From: Longimicrobium sp.
GTDB taxonomy: Bacteria > Gemmatimonadota > Gemmatimonadetes > Longimicrobiales > Longimicrobiaceae
Assembly: GCF_035474595.1 (NCBI RefSeq)
Contig: NZ_DATIND010000001.1
Location: 1-64,000, forward strand
Direction: 5' to 3'
Length of the DNA stretch: 64,000 nt
Shown: one piece after another, positions 54,201-62,789 of the stretch
How the letters are laid out: each line of letters starts with the position of its first letter
Position numbering within the stretch: the first letter of the stretch is position 1
Position numbers and translations under genes: made by a program
The notes under the pieces: generated by a model
What the model was told of the DNA's origin: nothing
The model's database searches: none
Seen by the model: only the letters and a program-made list of their open reading frames with translations

Positions 54201-54480
54201 CGCCGATGGAGCCGGTCGCCTGGTCGTCGAAGATGGGGCGCCAGACGCGGCCGTAGTCGTTCGTCATCCACACGCCGCCGTTGTTGGCGCCGATGTAGAA
54301 CACCCCCGGCCGCGACGGCACGCCCACGGCGGCGACCGTGCGCCCGCCGCGGAACGGCCCGATCGTGCGCCAGTGCAGCCCCCCGAAGATCCGCGGGCTC
54401 ACCTGCGCGCAGGCGGGAGATGGAGATGCGGCCGCGAGGACGGCCAGTGCGGCGAACAGGCCGCGGCGTGCACGGATCAT
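51286..54480 (-). CDS. Exported Asp-box beta-propeller protein (sortilin/VPS10-like BNR repeats)
   Basis: A 1064-residue exported protein. Signal peptide MIRARRGLFAALAVLAAASP ends near ACAQ. The first ~760 residues contain repeated Asp-box motifs, e.g. IFKSTDGGRTWALL, IFRSTDGGRTWQKV, LYRSTDGGTTWRQI, WKSTDGGKTFEAF and LLRTRDGGRTWQEI, forming one or two beta-propellers as in sortilin-type or glycosyl-hydrolase-like proteins. The C-terminal 300 residues have an Ig-like segment and a helical part ending in an acidic EEEEDEP tail. Such proteins are often annotated as glycosyl hydrolases, but no catalytic residues can be assigned. ATG 54480 begins the signal peptide. Confidence 0.85.
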   Translation of the reverse strand: MIRARRGLFAALAVLAAASPSPACAQVSPRIFGGLHWRTIGPFRGGRTVAAVGVPSRPGVFYIGANNGGVWMTNDYGRVWRPIFDDQATGSIGAIAISESNPDVVYVGSGEGLQRPDLSTGDGIFKSTDGGRTWALLGLADARQVPQIVVDPRDPDRVFAAVLGHPYGPNAERGIFRSTDGGRTWQKVLYRDENTGGMDLALDPSNPQTVFAVLWSARQAPWEIGGSYTLSRNNGLYRSTDGGTTWRQITNGIPSAADGLGRIGIEVSRSDPRRMYAVIGARRGGGLYRSDDAGESWHLQNPDPRLWGRDGDFNEVRADTKNPDVVYVANVVTWKSTDGGKTFEAFRGAPGGDDYHRLWIDPNNSRVILNAADQGAIITVNGGETWSSWYNQPTAQIYHLSTDNSFPYNIYGSQQESGSVGIASRGNDGEITFREWHPVGAEEYGYVVPDPLDPNIVYGGKLNRWDRRTGQVQDVAPRAFRENGYRVVRTEPVVFSPADPHTLYFASNAVWKTMDGGAHWTQISPDLTREQYAVPANLGAFVGEDPEKGHHRGVVYALAPSPLDAGRIWAGTDDGQIHVTSDGGAHWRNVTPPQLVPWAKVSVIEASRFDTAVAYAAINTFRLDDLRPHLLRTRDGGRTWQEIVAGIPNAGITNAIREDPVRRGLLYAGTEREVYVSFDDGDHWQSLRLNMPASSIRDLVVHDQDLIAGTHGRGFWILDDVTPLRQLDARTEMAGAMLVRPHDAVRARWNTYTDTPLPPDEPMGQNPPDGAVIDYWLGRATSAPVTLEIVDAAGHVVRRYASTDSVTSVRTEGNVPWYWVRPPQRLSGEAGMHRFVWDLHHAPPAVLERAYPISATPRDTPKEPRGPWALPGAYTVRLTVDGRAYTQPLTVRMDPRVRTPMPALAQQLDVALRLADGLRRDSEALGQLRGVRTQLTALKGKGAAELQTGIATFDQRAAALDEGDDEPAAAGAPMSLAQLNGDLATLYALVESADAAPTSQALEAVDQRLRALDVALAAWRALQQQDLDQLNRRLRAAGITPVAVRALPEPDDPDKPAEEEEDEP

Positions 54481-54570
54481 GGGAGGCGCGGGGGCGACGG
54501 GAAGCGCTGGTGGGATGATGCGGAACAACGTGCGCGCGGCGGGGCCGGGAACGCAAGCGGCGCAAACGAA

Positions 54571-54598
54571 GCGGGAGGCGCCATCCGGCGCCTCCCGC
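54571..54598 (-). terminator. Terminator of the 100-aa peptide gene
   Basis: Perfect 12-base stem gcgggaggcgcc/ggcgcctcccgc with a 4-base loop, followed on the minus strand by TTCGTTTG, 22 bases past the peptide stop. Confidence 0.8.
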
Positions 54599-54620
54599 GT
54601 GCTGCGTCCCTCGGATGGCG

Positions 54621-54923
54621 TTACGCCACCACCTCGGGATCGGTCTCGGCGTAGCAGTGATAGCCCCAGCAGCTGGGCCAGTTGCCCCCGGTCACCTTGT
54701 TCCAGCAATCGGGCGTGTTCTTGGTAGCCACGCAGGCCACGCCGCACGAGGCGCCGTCGCAGGTGCTGCACCACGACCACCAGAGCGTCCCCGCCGCCAC
54801 CGCCTCCGCCGGCGCGTCGCCCTCCGACCGCGCGTGCACGGTGCCGTAGCTCGCGTGGTTCTCACCAAGATCGAAGGTGTCGACGGCGATGGCTTCGAGG
54901 TCGAGCCTGAGCTTCTTTCGCAT
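54621..54923 (-). CDS. Lanthipeptide-leader-like RiPP precursor (100 aa)
   Basis: 100 residues starting at ATG 54923, with GGAGG six bases upstream; an in-frame ATG at 54935 is less likely. The leader MRKKLRLDLEAIAVDTF fits the K-L-x-L-x-x-E pattern seen in the 47616 peptide, followed by YGTVHA (the GTV box) and an Ala/Glu linker. The last ~55 residues are rich in Cys (7), Trp (5) and Thr/Ser: WWSWCSTCDGASC, VACVATKNTPDC, NWPSCWGYHC. This leader/core split suggests a modified peptide, but no modifying enzyme is in the window. It is divergent from the fatty-acid hydroxylase-family gene and has its own terminator. Confidence 0.75.
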   Translation of the reverse strand: MRKKLRLDLEAIAVDTFDLGENHASYGTVHARSEGDAPAEAVAAGTLWWSWCSTCDGASCGVACVATKNTPDCWNKVTGGNWPSCWGYHCYAETDPEVVA

Positions 54924-55058
54924 GACGGCCTCCATCAGCGCTCAACCATCCGCATCCGGCGCACGACCGCGTGCGGTATCGGCCTTGTTGCGCCGCAACG
55001 GCCCGGGTATCGTTCGCGGGTCCTCCTCCCGCCGCTCCGCCCGCTCCGATCCGGCCGC

Positions 55059-56369
55059 ATGGGCATCATCCTCTTCTCCATCCCCTTCTTCTTCGTCCTG
55101 ATGGGCGTGGAGCTGGCCTATGCGGCGTGGTCGCGGCGGCGGCTCTTCCGGCTGAACGACTCCATCGCCGACCTGAGCTGCGGCATCCTGAGCCAGGTCT
55201 CGGGCGTGTTCTCCAAGCTGTTCGCGATCGGGATCTACGTCTGGGCGTGGCGCCGTCTGGCCGTGCAGCGCTGGCTTCCCGCTGTCCCCATGTGGGCGGA
55301 CGGGGCGCCGTTCGCGCGCAGCGCCGCCTTCCCCGGCTTCGCGGCGAACGCGCGCGAGCTGGCGGCGTGGACGGCGGCGTTCGTGCTCGTGGACCTGGCG
55401 TACTACTGGAGCCACCGGCTGTCGCACGAGATCAACCTGCTGTGGGCGGGGCACGTGGTGCACCACAGCAGCGAGGAGTACAACCTGGCGGTCGCGCTGC
55501 GGCAGAGCTCCATCCACGGGCTGTTCACCTGGGTGTTCTACGTGCCGCTGGCGCTGATCGGCATCCCGCCGGCCACGTACGTCACCTGCTACGCGCTCAA
55601 CCTGCTGTACCAGTTCTGGATCCACACCCGCGCGGTCGGCCGGATGGGGCGATGGACGGAGAGGGTGATGAACACGCCGTCGCACCACCGCGTGCACCAC
55701 GGGCGCAATCCCAGGTACCTGGACCGCAACCACGCGGGCGTGCTGATCGTGTGGGACCGCCTGTTCGGGACCTTCCAGGCGGAGGAAGAGGAGCCGGTCT
55801 ACGGCATCACGAAGCCGCTGCGGAGCTGGAATCCGTTGTGGGCCAACGTCCACGGCTTCGTGGAGATCGCCCGTGACGCCATGCGCGCGCGCAGCTGGCG
55901 CGACCGGTGGATGTACGTCGCCGGGCCGCCGGGGTGGCGCTCCGCCGCCGAGGGTGGCTCCGCCGCGCCGCCCCAGGTCGCCGCGGAGGTGGCGGAGGCG
56001 TGGGACCCCGTCGTCCCCGCCGGGCTGGCGGCGTACGGGTTCGCGCAGTTCGCGGCGGCGCTGGCGGGGAGCTTCGCGCTGCTGCTGAACGCGGCGTCGA
56101 TGCCGGGCGCGCACGTCGCCGCGGCGGGCTTCTACGTCGCCATCAGCCTGGCCGGCGTGGGCGGCGTGTTCGAGTCCGCGAAGTGGGCCGGCCCGATCGA
56201 GACGGCGCGGCTGCTGGTTCTCGGCGCCGCGTGCGCGCTGCTGGGATGGATGGGCGCGATCCCCGTTTCCGCCGCGGCGGCGGGCGTGGCGTTCTGCGCC
56301 GTCTCGCTCGCCTGGTTCCTCCCCCGCCGCGCCGCCCTCACCGAAACCGAGCTCGCGCCGATCATGTGA
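55059..56369 (+). CDS. Fatty-acid hydroxylase/sterol desaturase-family membrane protein
   Basis: A 436-residue polytopic membrane protein. The di-iron histidine clusters are intact: HRLSHE, HVVHHSSEEYN, and HHRVHHG...HAGVLIVWDRLFGTF. The core spans about residues 1-285; the last 150 residues add about four hydrophobic helices, an extension seen in some members. Start ATG 55059 (MGIILFSIPFFFVLMGVEL) begins the first helix. It diverges from the 100-aa peptide gene. Substrate (lipid, sterol or alkyl ether) cannot be told from sequence. Confidence 0.9.
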   Translation: MGIILFSIPFFFVLMGVELAYAAWSRRRLFRLNDSIADLSCGILSQVSGVFSKLFAIGIYVWAWRRLAVQRWLPAVPMWADGAPFARSAAFPGFAANARELAAWTAAFVLVDLAYYWSHRLSHEINLLWAGHVVHHSSEEYNLAVALRQSSIHGLFTWVFYVPLALIGIPPATYVTCYALNLLYQFWIHTRAVGRMGRWTERVMNTPSHHRVHHGRNPRYLDRNHAGVLIVWDRLFGTFQAEEEEPVYGITKPLRSWNPLWANVHGFVEIARDAMRARSWRDRWMYVAGPPGWRSAAEGGSAAPPQVAAEVAEAWDPVVPAGLAAYGFAQFAAALAGSFALLLNAASMPGAHVAAAGFYVAISLAGVGGVFESAKWAGPIETARLLVLGAACALLGWMGAIPVSAAAAGVAFCAVSLAWFLPRRAALTETELAPIM

Positions 56370-56472
56370 GCCGCGGGCCATCGAGCGACGACGAAGCGGC
56401 GCACGGGGCGATCCCGGGCGCCGCTTCGTTTCTCCATCTCCCGATCAGTCCAATCCCGATCCCGCCGCGAAG

Positions 56473-58158
56473 TCACGCCGCCATCGCCAGCTCCTCGGCG
56501 AGCGGGAGGGTGAAGGTCATCGTGGTGCCCTCGCCGACCGTGCTGTCGGCGCGGACGGTGCCGCCGTGCGCCTCGACGATACCGCGCACGATGGAGAGGC
56601 CGAGCCCCGCGCCCTTGCCGCGGGCGTCCGCCGCGCGCCAGAAGCGCTCGAACACGCGCGGCAGGTCCGCCGCCGCGATGCCGCGACCGGTGTCGCGCAC
56701 CGAGACCCGCACCTCGCCGCCGCGGATGGCGGCGGAGAGCGTCACCCGGCCGCCGCCGGGGGTGTGCGCCAGCGCGTTGCCGACCAGGTTCTGGAACACC
56801 TGCGCCACCCGCCGCGCGTCCGCCGCCACCGTGCAGGCCGGGAACTCCTCCACGCTCAGGGCGATTCCCCGGTCGGCCGCCTGGAGCCGCTGCGCGTCCG
56901 CCGCGTCCCGCAGCAGCGCGCCCAGCTCCACCTCGCGCGGGGCGATGGGGATGGCGCCGCCGTCCACCCGCGACGCATCGAGCAGGTCGTTCACCATCTC
57001 GCGCATCCGCTCGGCGGCATTGCAGATGGAGCCCAGCAGCATGGCCTCGGGGCCCTGCTCCCCGCCGGCCGACTTCGCGCGCAGCAGCGTCTCCGCCGCC
57101 AGGGTGATGCCGGTGAGCGGGCTGCGCAGGTCGTGCGCGACGGTGGCCAGCGCCTGGTCGGCCCAGCGCGACGCCGTCTCCGCCTGCACAGCGGGCGCCG
57201 GGGCGGCGGGGCGCGCCGCGCGCTGCTTCCACACCCAGCCGGCCGCTCCCTGCGCCCCGTCCGCCACGGTGACGGGGGACAGGCGCAGCTTCAGCGGGCG
57301 GTCGCCCGCGGTCCGCAGGCTCAGCGTGGACGGGCGGCCGGCGCGGATCGCCTCGCCCGCGGCCTTGCGCACCGGCTGCCATCCGCCGCTTTCCGGCGAG
57401 CCGCCCAGCAGCTCCGCCGCGACGGACGACCAGAGCGCCGGCTCGCCGTCGGCCCCGAAGGCGACCGCGCCCGCCGGCGCCGCGGCGACCACCGCGCGCA
57501 GCGAATCGGCCTCGGCGCGGAGGGCGGCGCGCTCGGCCTCGCGCTCGAACGCGGCGCCGAGCTGGCGTGCGGCGAAGACGCAGGCGTCGAGCACGGCGGC
57601 GTCCTCCGCCTCGTTCTGCGAGGCCCACGCTTCCACGACCGCCACCGCGCGCCCCGCCGCCATCACCGGAAAGGCGAGCGCGCTCCGAAGCCCCGCCTGC
57701 CGCGCCGCGAGCCACACCGCCAGCGTGGGGTCCTCGTCCACGTCCGCCGCCCACACCGGCCCGCCGGCCGCCAGCGCGCGCCCGGCCACGCCGCGCCCGT
57801 CCGCCGCGGCCACCGCCATCGACGCCTCGCGGAACGCGGCGAAGCGGCGGGGCGAGCCGTGCCACAGCACGTCCGTAGCGCGCCCGGCGGCGTCCAGCAC
57901 CACCGCCCGCCCGGCCTGCCAGCCGAGCCGCGTGCAGATCTCCTGCAGCGCCGTCCGGAGCGCGCCAGCCGCGGTGCCGCCCAGGTTCGCGGCGGCGGCC
58001 ACGCCTGCCCGCATCTCCAGCAGCGCGATCGTCCGCTCCGTCCGCCCGGTCGCGACGGGACGCGTCCGCCGGGGGGCGTGGTCGCGGGGGAGGAGGAGGG
58101 CGTCGGCCGGCTCGCGGAGGGAGCGGGGGAGGGGGCGGGCGATTCGGGTGGCGCGCAT
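56473..58158 (-). CDS. Soluble sensor histidine kinase with GAF domain
   Basis: A 561-residue kinase without transmembrane helices. A GAF-like domain (about 65-205: LRTALQEICTRLGW, AFPVMAAGRAVAVVEAW) is followed by a PAS-like segment (about 220-310). HisKA has phosphoacceptor His in TVAHDLRSPLTGI. HATPase_c has N-box QNLVGNALAHTP, DTGRGIA and GAGLGLSIVRGIVEAHGG. No response regulator is adjacent, so it is an orphan in this window. ATG 58158 is preferred; ATG 58215 would add a basic Pro/Arg-rich stretch. Confidence 0.9.
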   Translation of the reverse strand: MRATRIARPLPRSLREPADALLLPRDHAPRRTRPVATGRTERTIALLEMRAGVAAAANLGGTAAGALRTALQEICTRLGWQAGRAVVLDAAGRATDVLWHGSPRRFAAFREASMAVAAADGRGVAGRALAAGGPVWAADVDEDPTLAVWLAARQAGLRSALAFPVMAAGRAVAVVEAWASQNEAEDAAVLDACVFAARQLGAAFEREAERAALRAEADSLRAVVAAAPAGAVAFGADGEPALWSSVAAELLGGSPESGGWQPVRKAAGEAIRAGRPSTLSLRTAGDRPLKLRLSPVTVADGAQGAAGWVWKQRAARPAAPAPAVQAETASRWADQALATVAHDLRSPLTGITLAAETLLRAKSAGGEQGPEAMLLGSICNAAERMREMVNDLLDASRVDGGAIPIAPREVELGALLRDAADAQRLQAADRGIALSVEEFPACTVAADARRVAQVFQNLVGNALAHTPGGGRVTLSAAIRGGEVRVSVRDTGRGIAAADLPRVFERFWRAADARGKGAGLGLSIVRGIVEAHGGTVRADSTVGEGTTMTFTLPLAEELAMAA

Positions 58159-58542
58159 CGGTCGGTCCGTGGGTCGGGGTCGGCGGGGGGCGATGCGGAC
58201 TGGCTCGCCCCTCACGCGCTACACGTTGCGCCCGCGCCCTCAAGCGCATTTCCTCCTGCTCTCGCGCGCGATCAACCTCCTATCAACCTCCCTCTCATCT
58301 CCCTTATGCTGCAACGAGTTGTGAAATATGGCCTATTTCAGGCGTTGATCTAAACAGGTGGATTCGGATCGTTTCTCCACTCGCATGCAGCCCGTCCAGA
58401 GCAGATGGAGATTGCAATCTGCTACTCCAGATCGCGGTCGTCTGCTACTGGAATTTGGAAGCGACAGGACGAGCGCACAGCAGAAAGCTCCCACGCCGGA
58501 CAGGCGCGGGAGCTTCATCGTGTGCTGAAGTGCGTGTGATGT
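58159..58542. other. Intergenic region upstream of the kinase
   Basis: No gene. Lower-GC sequence at 58260-58460 probably carries the kinase promoter; gaaata-tggcc-tatttc (58323-58339) is a small palindrome that could be an operator. A stem at 58485-58515 (aagctccc/gggagctt with an inner imperfect part) lies downstream of the 56-aa gene and may end it. Confidence 0.4.
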
Positions 58543-58713
58543 TTACCGCTTCCGTGTCCCCCGCGGTCCGATCACCTCCGGACCGTCGTGGGTCAGGATG
58601 GCCTCGCGCGCTTCCGGGCTCATGGAGGAGAAGAACCCCGGCTGGCTGTGGATCCGCCGGCGCGCCTCTTCACGAGAGGGCACGGTGACACTGACAGAAA
58701 CCTTCCGCTCCAT
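58543..58713 (-). CDS. Small hypothetical protein (56 aa)
   Basis: 56 residues, with GGAGGAG directly before ATG 58713. Sequence features: a strand-like MERKVSVSVTVPSREEARRR, then SQPGFFSSMSPEAREAILTH and a GPEVIGPRGTRKR tail. No signal peptide or Cys. Family not recognised; the strong RBS and charged, structured composition support it. Confidence 0.6.
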   Translation of the reverse strand: MERKVSVSVTVPSREEARRRIHSQPGFFSSMSPEAREAILTHDGPEVIGPRGTRKR

Positions 58714-59172
58714 ATCTCCTCCAGACGCATCCCCAGTATCCCCATAATGAAATGGAGAAGAGGGATCGTGGCATGTCCCGGGCTGACGTGCGGGACGCGT
58801 TATGGATCCTTCGGCCTGCAAGTGCTTGCGTGGAATCGCGGTTGCGGTGTGGCCGGGCCTCCTAAGAAAGTCCTGCTCCCATCCTCTACTTTCTGCTGTG
58901 ATGGGCGGCGGTGGTCGTCTACAGGCGCTGAATAGAAGTTCGCGGCCTGCCCCCTCACCGGCGACTAAAGTCGCGGCAACAACTACGGGGAAGCCTCGCA
59001 AACTGCGCGAGGCTGTTCGGCTCGGCGACAGGTTCCGGCTCCGGAGGACGCCTCCCTTTCATCCATCATGGTCGCGCGAAGCGCGGTGTTCGACTCAGGA
59101 TGGCGTCTGTGTCGGGAGGCGGGGCGACACACGCACTCTCGCTCAAAGATAACGTCAACCCGATGGATGTGA
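58714..59172. repeat. Composite repeat region: GATCCTTCGGCCTGC element and REP-like element
   Basis: No gene. From 58799, TTATGGATCCTTCGGCCTGC begins a copy of the dispersed element; the matching end (GTCGCGCGAAGCGCGGTGTT then CGACTCAGGATGG) is at about 59069-59104 and resembles 44868-44903. Between them lies a reverse-oriented REP-like element at 58961-59016: gcgac-taaa-gtcgc hairpin, caacaactacgggga linker, gcctcgc/gcgaggc hairpin. One repeat appears inserted in the other. Confidence 0.75.
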
Positions 59173-62100
59173 CTACCGGATCGCGGCTTTCAGGCGCGGG
59201 TCGGCGCCGGACCAGAGGGTGGCGAGGGCGTGGCGCCAGTACTCGGCCGTGCGGGGGTCGCGGCCGGGGGATGCGAGCCGCACGCGCAGGCGCATGATGC
59301 CGAGGAGCGAGCCGGCCTCCTCGGGGGTGTCCAGCACGGTGTAGGGGAGCGCCTGGAGCGTCAGCAGCGTGCGGTCCAGCTCCTCCTGCGCGCCCGCGCT
59401 GTCGCCCAGAGCCAGCCGCAGCGCGGCCTGCGGGAAGACGTAGGACAGGTCCATGTCGCCCGGCCGGCGCGCGCCCAGCGCCTCGCGCAGGGCGGCCAGC
59501 CGCGCGCGCACCCCCGCCGCGTCGCCCCCGGCCAGCATCTGCTGCATCTCCATCGTGTAGTCGGCCTGCGGGAGCGGCGCCGCGCGCGGGGCGCCGTACG
59601 CGGTGGACAGCCGCCGCAGCGGGCTGAGCAGCGCGGTGCGCGCCGCGTCCTTGCGGGCGGGGTCCACCCACGCGCCAATCAGCCGCTCGAGCGACGCCTC
59701 GGCCTCGCGCTCCTCCGGCACCATCCCCAGCACCGCGTACGCCAGCGCGTCGCCCTGCGCCTCGGCCACGGGCACCTGCGCCTCCACCGGCTCGCCCAGC
59801 GGGGTGTTGAACTCGCGCTCGGGAGCCGCGGCGCGCAGCAGCCGGCGCGCCTCCTCCACCCGCCCGGTGAGGATGGCCAGCGGCGCGATCAGCCCCGCGT
59901 CGTGCGGGCCGGGCGAGCGCCAGAGTGCCAGGGTGGAATCGGCCAGCGCGCGCGCGTGCTCGAAGTCGCTGACCCGCAGGAAGAGCCGCACCTGGGTGAT
60001 GGAGAGCCGCAGCCGCTGCTCGGGGTCGGAGGCCAGCCCGCGCGCCGTGGCCACCTCGCTGAACGCCGAGGGGGCGCCCTGCTTCACCGCGCGGATCTGG
60101 CCCATCGCCTCGAGCGCGCGCGCCAGCCCCTCGTGCGCGTCGGGGCTGCGCGGGAAGGCGCGGGTCCACTCGTGCAGCACGTCGGCCAGCACGCCGCGGT
60201 TGCGCACGCCGGCGGCGCCGCGGGTGGCGGGGATGGTCTCCTTCTTCAGCGCGCTCACGTCCGCCACGGGCCAGGGCACGTACGCCACCGTGTCGCCCGC
60301 GAGCGCCACGTACGCGGCGAAGCGCAGCGTGTCGCCCGGCGCGGAGCCCGGGGCCTTGCCGGGGCGCAGCGTGCGGTCGTCGGTCTGCAGGAGCCGCTGC
60401 AGGCGCTCGAAGCCGGAGCCGCGGAAGGCCTGCAGCGCGCTGGGCACGGTGCGCAGCGCCCGGCTGTAGGCCAGGATGGCGCGGTGGTAGCTGCTGCGGA
60501 AGCGCCACCCGCTGGGGCTGGACGGGTCGCGCAGCACCAGGTCGTCGCGGCGCTGGCACTCGCCCAGCCCGTTCCACGCCGCGAAGTCGGTGGAGTCGCG
60601 CGCGACCAGGCCCTGGTAGGCGGCGCAGGCCTCGGGGTAGCGCTCGTCGCCGAGCAGCGCCAGCGCGCGCCCCAGGTCGCGCTCGCGGGCGGAGAGGCGC
60701 GTGGGATCGGCCAGCGCGCGGACGGCGTGGTCGCGCCACTCGGCCCGCGCGGTGCCGCCCCACTGCTGCGCCTGCGCCAGCCAGAAGTGCGCGCTGGCGT
60801 ACCCCGGGTCGATCTCCACCGACCGGGCCAGCTCCTGCCGCGCGCGGTCCAGGTCCCAGCGCGCCAGCGCCGTGCGCCCGCGCTGGTACGCCTGCCAGGC
60901 CGCCAGCGAGGTGGTTCCCGCCGCGTCGCCCGCCGACCCCCCGCGCCCCACCAGGGCGGCGACGAGCTCGCCCATCTTCTGCGACACGCCGTTCAGGTCG
61001 CGCCCCACGCGCACCGTGCGCTCGGCCAGCGAGCCGCCGCCGGACAGGTCGTACAGCGCGGCGCGCACGGCCACGCTGTCGCCCAGCGGGGTGATCTCGC
61101 CCCACACCAGCCGCCCCGCGCCGGCGTCGGCGGCGATGCGGCGCGCGTCCTCCAGCGAGGCGGGGGGGCCGCGGCGGGCCATCAGGTCGCGGGCGCGCTG
61201 CGCGTCCACCAGGCGCACGTCGCGCCACCGCGAGAGCGCGTCGTACACCAGCAGCTCGGCCTGGTCGGGCGAGAGCGCGGCCGCGCCGGCCCCGCTCCCG
61301 TGCTCGAAGGGGAGGACGATGAAGAGCGATTCGTCTCCCTTCGCCGGTGCGGGACGGAGGAGGAAGGTGAGCCCGACACCGGCCACCAGCAGCGCGGCCA
61401 CCGCGGCGATCCGCATCCCCCAGGTCCGCCGCCGCCGCGCCTCGCCCGATTCCACGGGGGCGGGGGAGGGGACCGCGGGCGCGGGAGCGGGCGCCGCCTC
61501 GGTCGCGGGGGTGGAGAGGGCGGGCGGGGCGGCCTCCATCACCGCCGTCCCCCCCTCCCCCGCCGCCGACCCGCCCGAAGCGGCCAGCGCGGAGACGGAC
61601 GGCGGCGGCGGGGCGGGGCGCGGCGCCTCGCGCAGGCGCCGGGCGAAGGCCTCGATCTCGGCGTCCGGCTCGGCGCCCAGCTCGCCGCGGACCAGCGCGG
61701 CGTGGACCGAGGCGTGGCGGACGGCGGCCGCGCGCTCGCCGCCGGCGTCCAGCGCCTGCATCACCCGCAGCGCCACGCGGGAGCTGTACGGGTCCTCGCG
61801 CGCCAGCCGCTTCCACCACTCCGCGGCGCGCAGCGGATGCCCCTCGGCTTCCGCCGTCTCCGCCAGCGCCTCGAGCGCGCGGGCGTGCGCGCGGGCCATG
61901 CGGTCGCGCTCCTGCTCGGCCCAGCGCTCGAAGTCCGGCGCGTCGGCCACGTAGAAGCCGTCCAGGAAGGGCCCGGCGTAGAGGGCGACCGCGCTTTCGG
62001 GGTCGTCGGCGTCCAGCGACTGGAAGAAGGCGCCCACGTCGCTCTGCACCACCGCCGGGTCCAGCGACAGCTCGTCGCCGGCCGAGACGAAGGCGTCGTC

Positions 62101-62331
62101 GCCGATGGCCTTGCGGAGGATGTAGAGGGATTCGGAAAGGAGGTGGCGCGCCGCGTCGCCCGAGTGGTCGGGCCACAGGTACCCGATCAATCGCTCGCGC
62201 CCCACCATGCGCCCCCGGGCCGCCGTCAGCACCGCCAGCAGGGCTATCCGCCTCCGGTGCACCGCGCGGCCGGAGACGGGAACGCCGTCGTTCTCCAGCG
62301 CGGCGCAGCCCAGGAGCTTCAGCGAAAACAC
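59173..62331 (-). CDS. BTAD-type transcriptional regulator fused to TM and TPR domains
   Basis: About 1052 residues, start GTG 62331 giving (M)FSLKLLGCAALEN. Residues 1-95 form the SARP-like winged-helix DNA-binding domain (RRRIALLAVLTAARGRMVGR, LLSESLYILRKAIGDDA). Residues about 100-250 are a bacterial transcriptional activation (BTAD) domain. A Pro/Ala-rich linker with a basic patch leads to one transmembrane helix (MRIAAVAALLVAGVGLTFLL), a TolB-like domain (FIVLPFEHGSG) and a long TPR region. The layout means a membrane-tethered DNA-binding protein. Target unknown. No SD sequence is evident before the GTG. Confidence 0.85.
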   Translation of the reverse strand: MFSLKLLGCAALENDGVPVSGRAVHRRRIALLAVLTAARGRMVGRERLIGYLWPDHSGDAARHLLSESLYILRKAIGDDAFVSAGDELSLDPAVVQSDVGAFFQSLDADDPESAVALYAGPFLDGFYVADAPDFERWAEQERDRMARAHARALEALAETAEAEGHPLRAAEWWKRLAREDPYSSRVALRVMQALDAGGERAAAVRHASVHAALVRGELGAEPDAEIEAFARRLREAPRPAPPPPSVSALAASGGSAAGEGGTAVMEAAPPALSTPATEAAPAPAPAVPSPAPVESGEARRRRTWGMRIAAVAALLVAGVGLTFLLRPAPAKGDESLFIVLPFEHGSGAGAAALSPDQAELLVYDALSRWRDVRLVDAQRARDLMARRGPPASLEDARRIAADAGAGRLVWGEITPLGDSVAVRAALYDLSGGGSLAERTVRVGRDLNGVSQKMGELVAALVGRGGSAGDAAGTTSLAAWQAYQRGRTALARWDLDRARQELARSVEIDPGYASAHFWLAQAQQWGGTARAEWRDHAVRALADPTRLSARERDLGRALALLGDERYPEACAAYQGLVARDSTDFAAWNGLGECQRRDDLVLRDPSSPSGWRFRSSYHRAILAYSRALRTVPSALQAFRGSGFERLQRLLQTDDRTLRPGKAPGSAPGDTLRFAAYVALAGDTVAYVPWPVADVSALKKETIPATRGAAGVRNRGVLADVLHEWTRAFPRSPDAHEGLARALEAMGQIRAVKQGAPSAFSEVATARGLASDPEQRLRLSITQVRLFLRVSDFEHARALADSTLALWRSPGPHDAGLIAPLAILTGRVEEARRLLRAAAPEREFNTPLGEPVEAQVPVAEAQGDALAYAVLGMVPEEREAEASLERLIGAWVDPARKDAARTALLSPLRRLSTAYGAPRAAPLPQADYTMEMQQMLAGGDAAGVRARLAALREALGARRPGDMDLSYVFPQAALRLALGDSAGAQEELDRTLLTLQALPYTVLDTPEEAGSLLGIMRLRVRLASPGRDPRTAEYWRHALATLWSGADPRLKAAIR

Positions 62332-62789
62332 GGCGGATTCGCGGGAGGTGATAGAGCCGGGAAAGAAGGTTGAGCCGGGAAACGCATAGTGGGGGGAGCA
62401 GGCCGGGAGTGCAAGTCCCACGGGAGCCCCTGATGCGCCACGCTGTAGCAGATTCGGTGACGTTCGGCGCCGCTGCCGCGTCTCTCCCTTCCGGTGGAGA
62501 GGGGCCTGCGGAGGACCGGTTTTCGGGATTCCGGATCGCCGCATCGGGCGGAGAGGCGAAGCGGCGCGCGGATGGGGACATCGGTGGCGCGGGGCGATTC
62601 GGATCGCTTGTGCGCGCGGGGAAGCCATGTAGTTTGCGCTGCGGAGGCGCCCGCTCGCCGCCCATCCCCCCGACTCTCCGCCGAGAACAGATCGTTTCGC
62701 CGGCCGCGGCCCCTTCGCCGCCGCCGGTTGGGCTCCGGGACGCGGGTGTGCCGGACGAATTCCATCCCCACATGATGCAGGAGGAGACA
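62332..62789. other. Divergent intergenic region
   Basis: No gene recognised in about 460 bases. It should hold divergent promoters for the BTAD regulator and the exported protein; nothing close to consensus was found. The plus-strand frame that stays open from 62370 is not protein-like before 62790. Confidence 0.5.
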
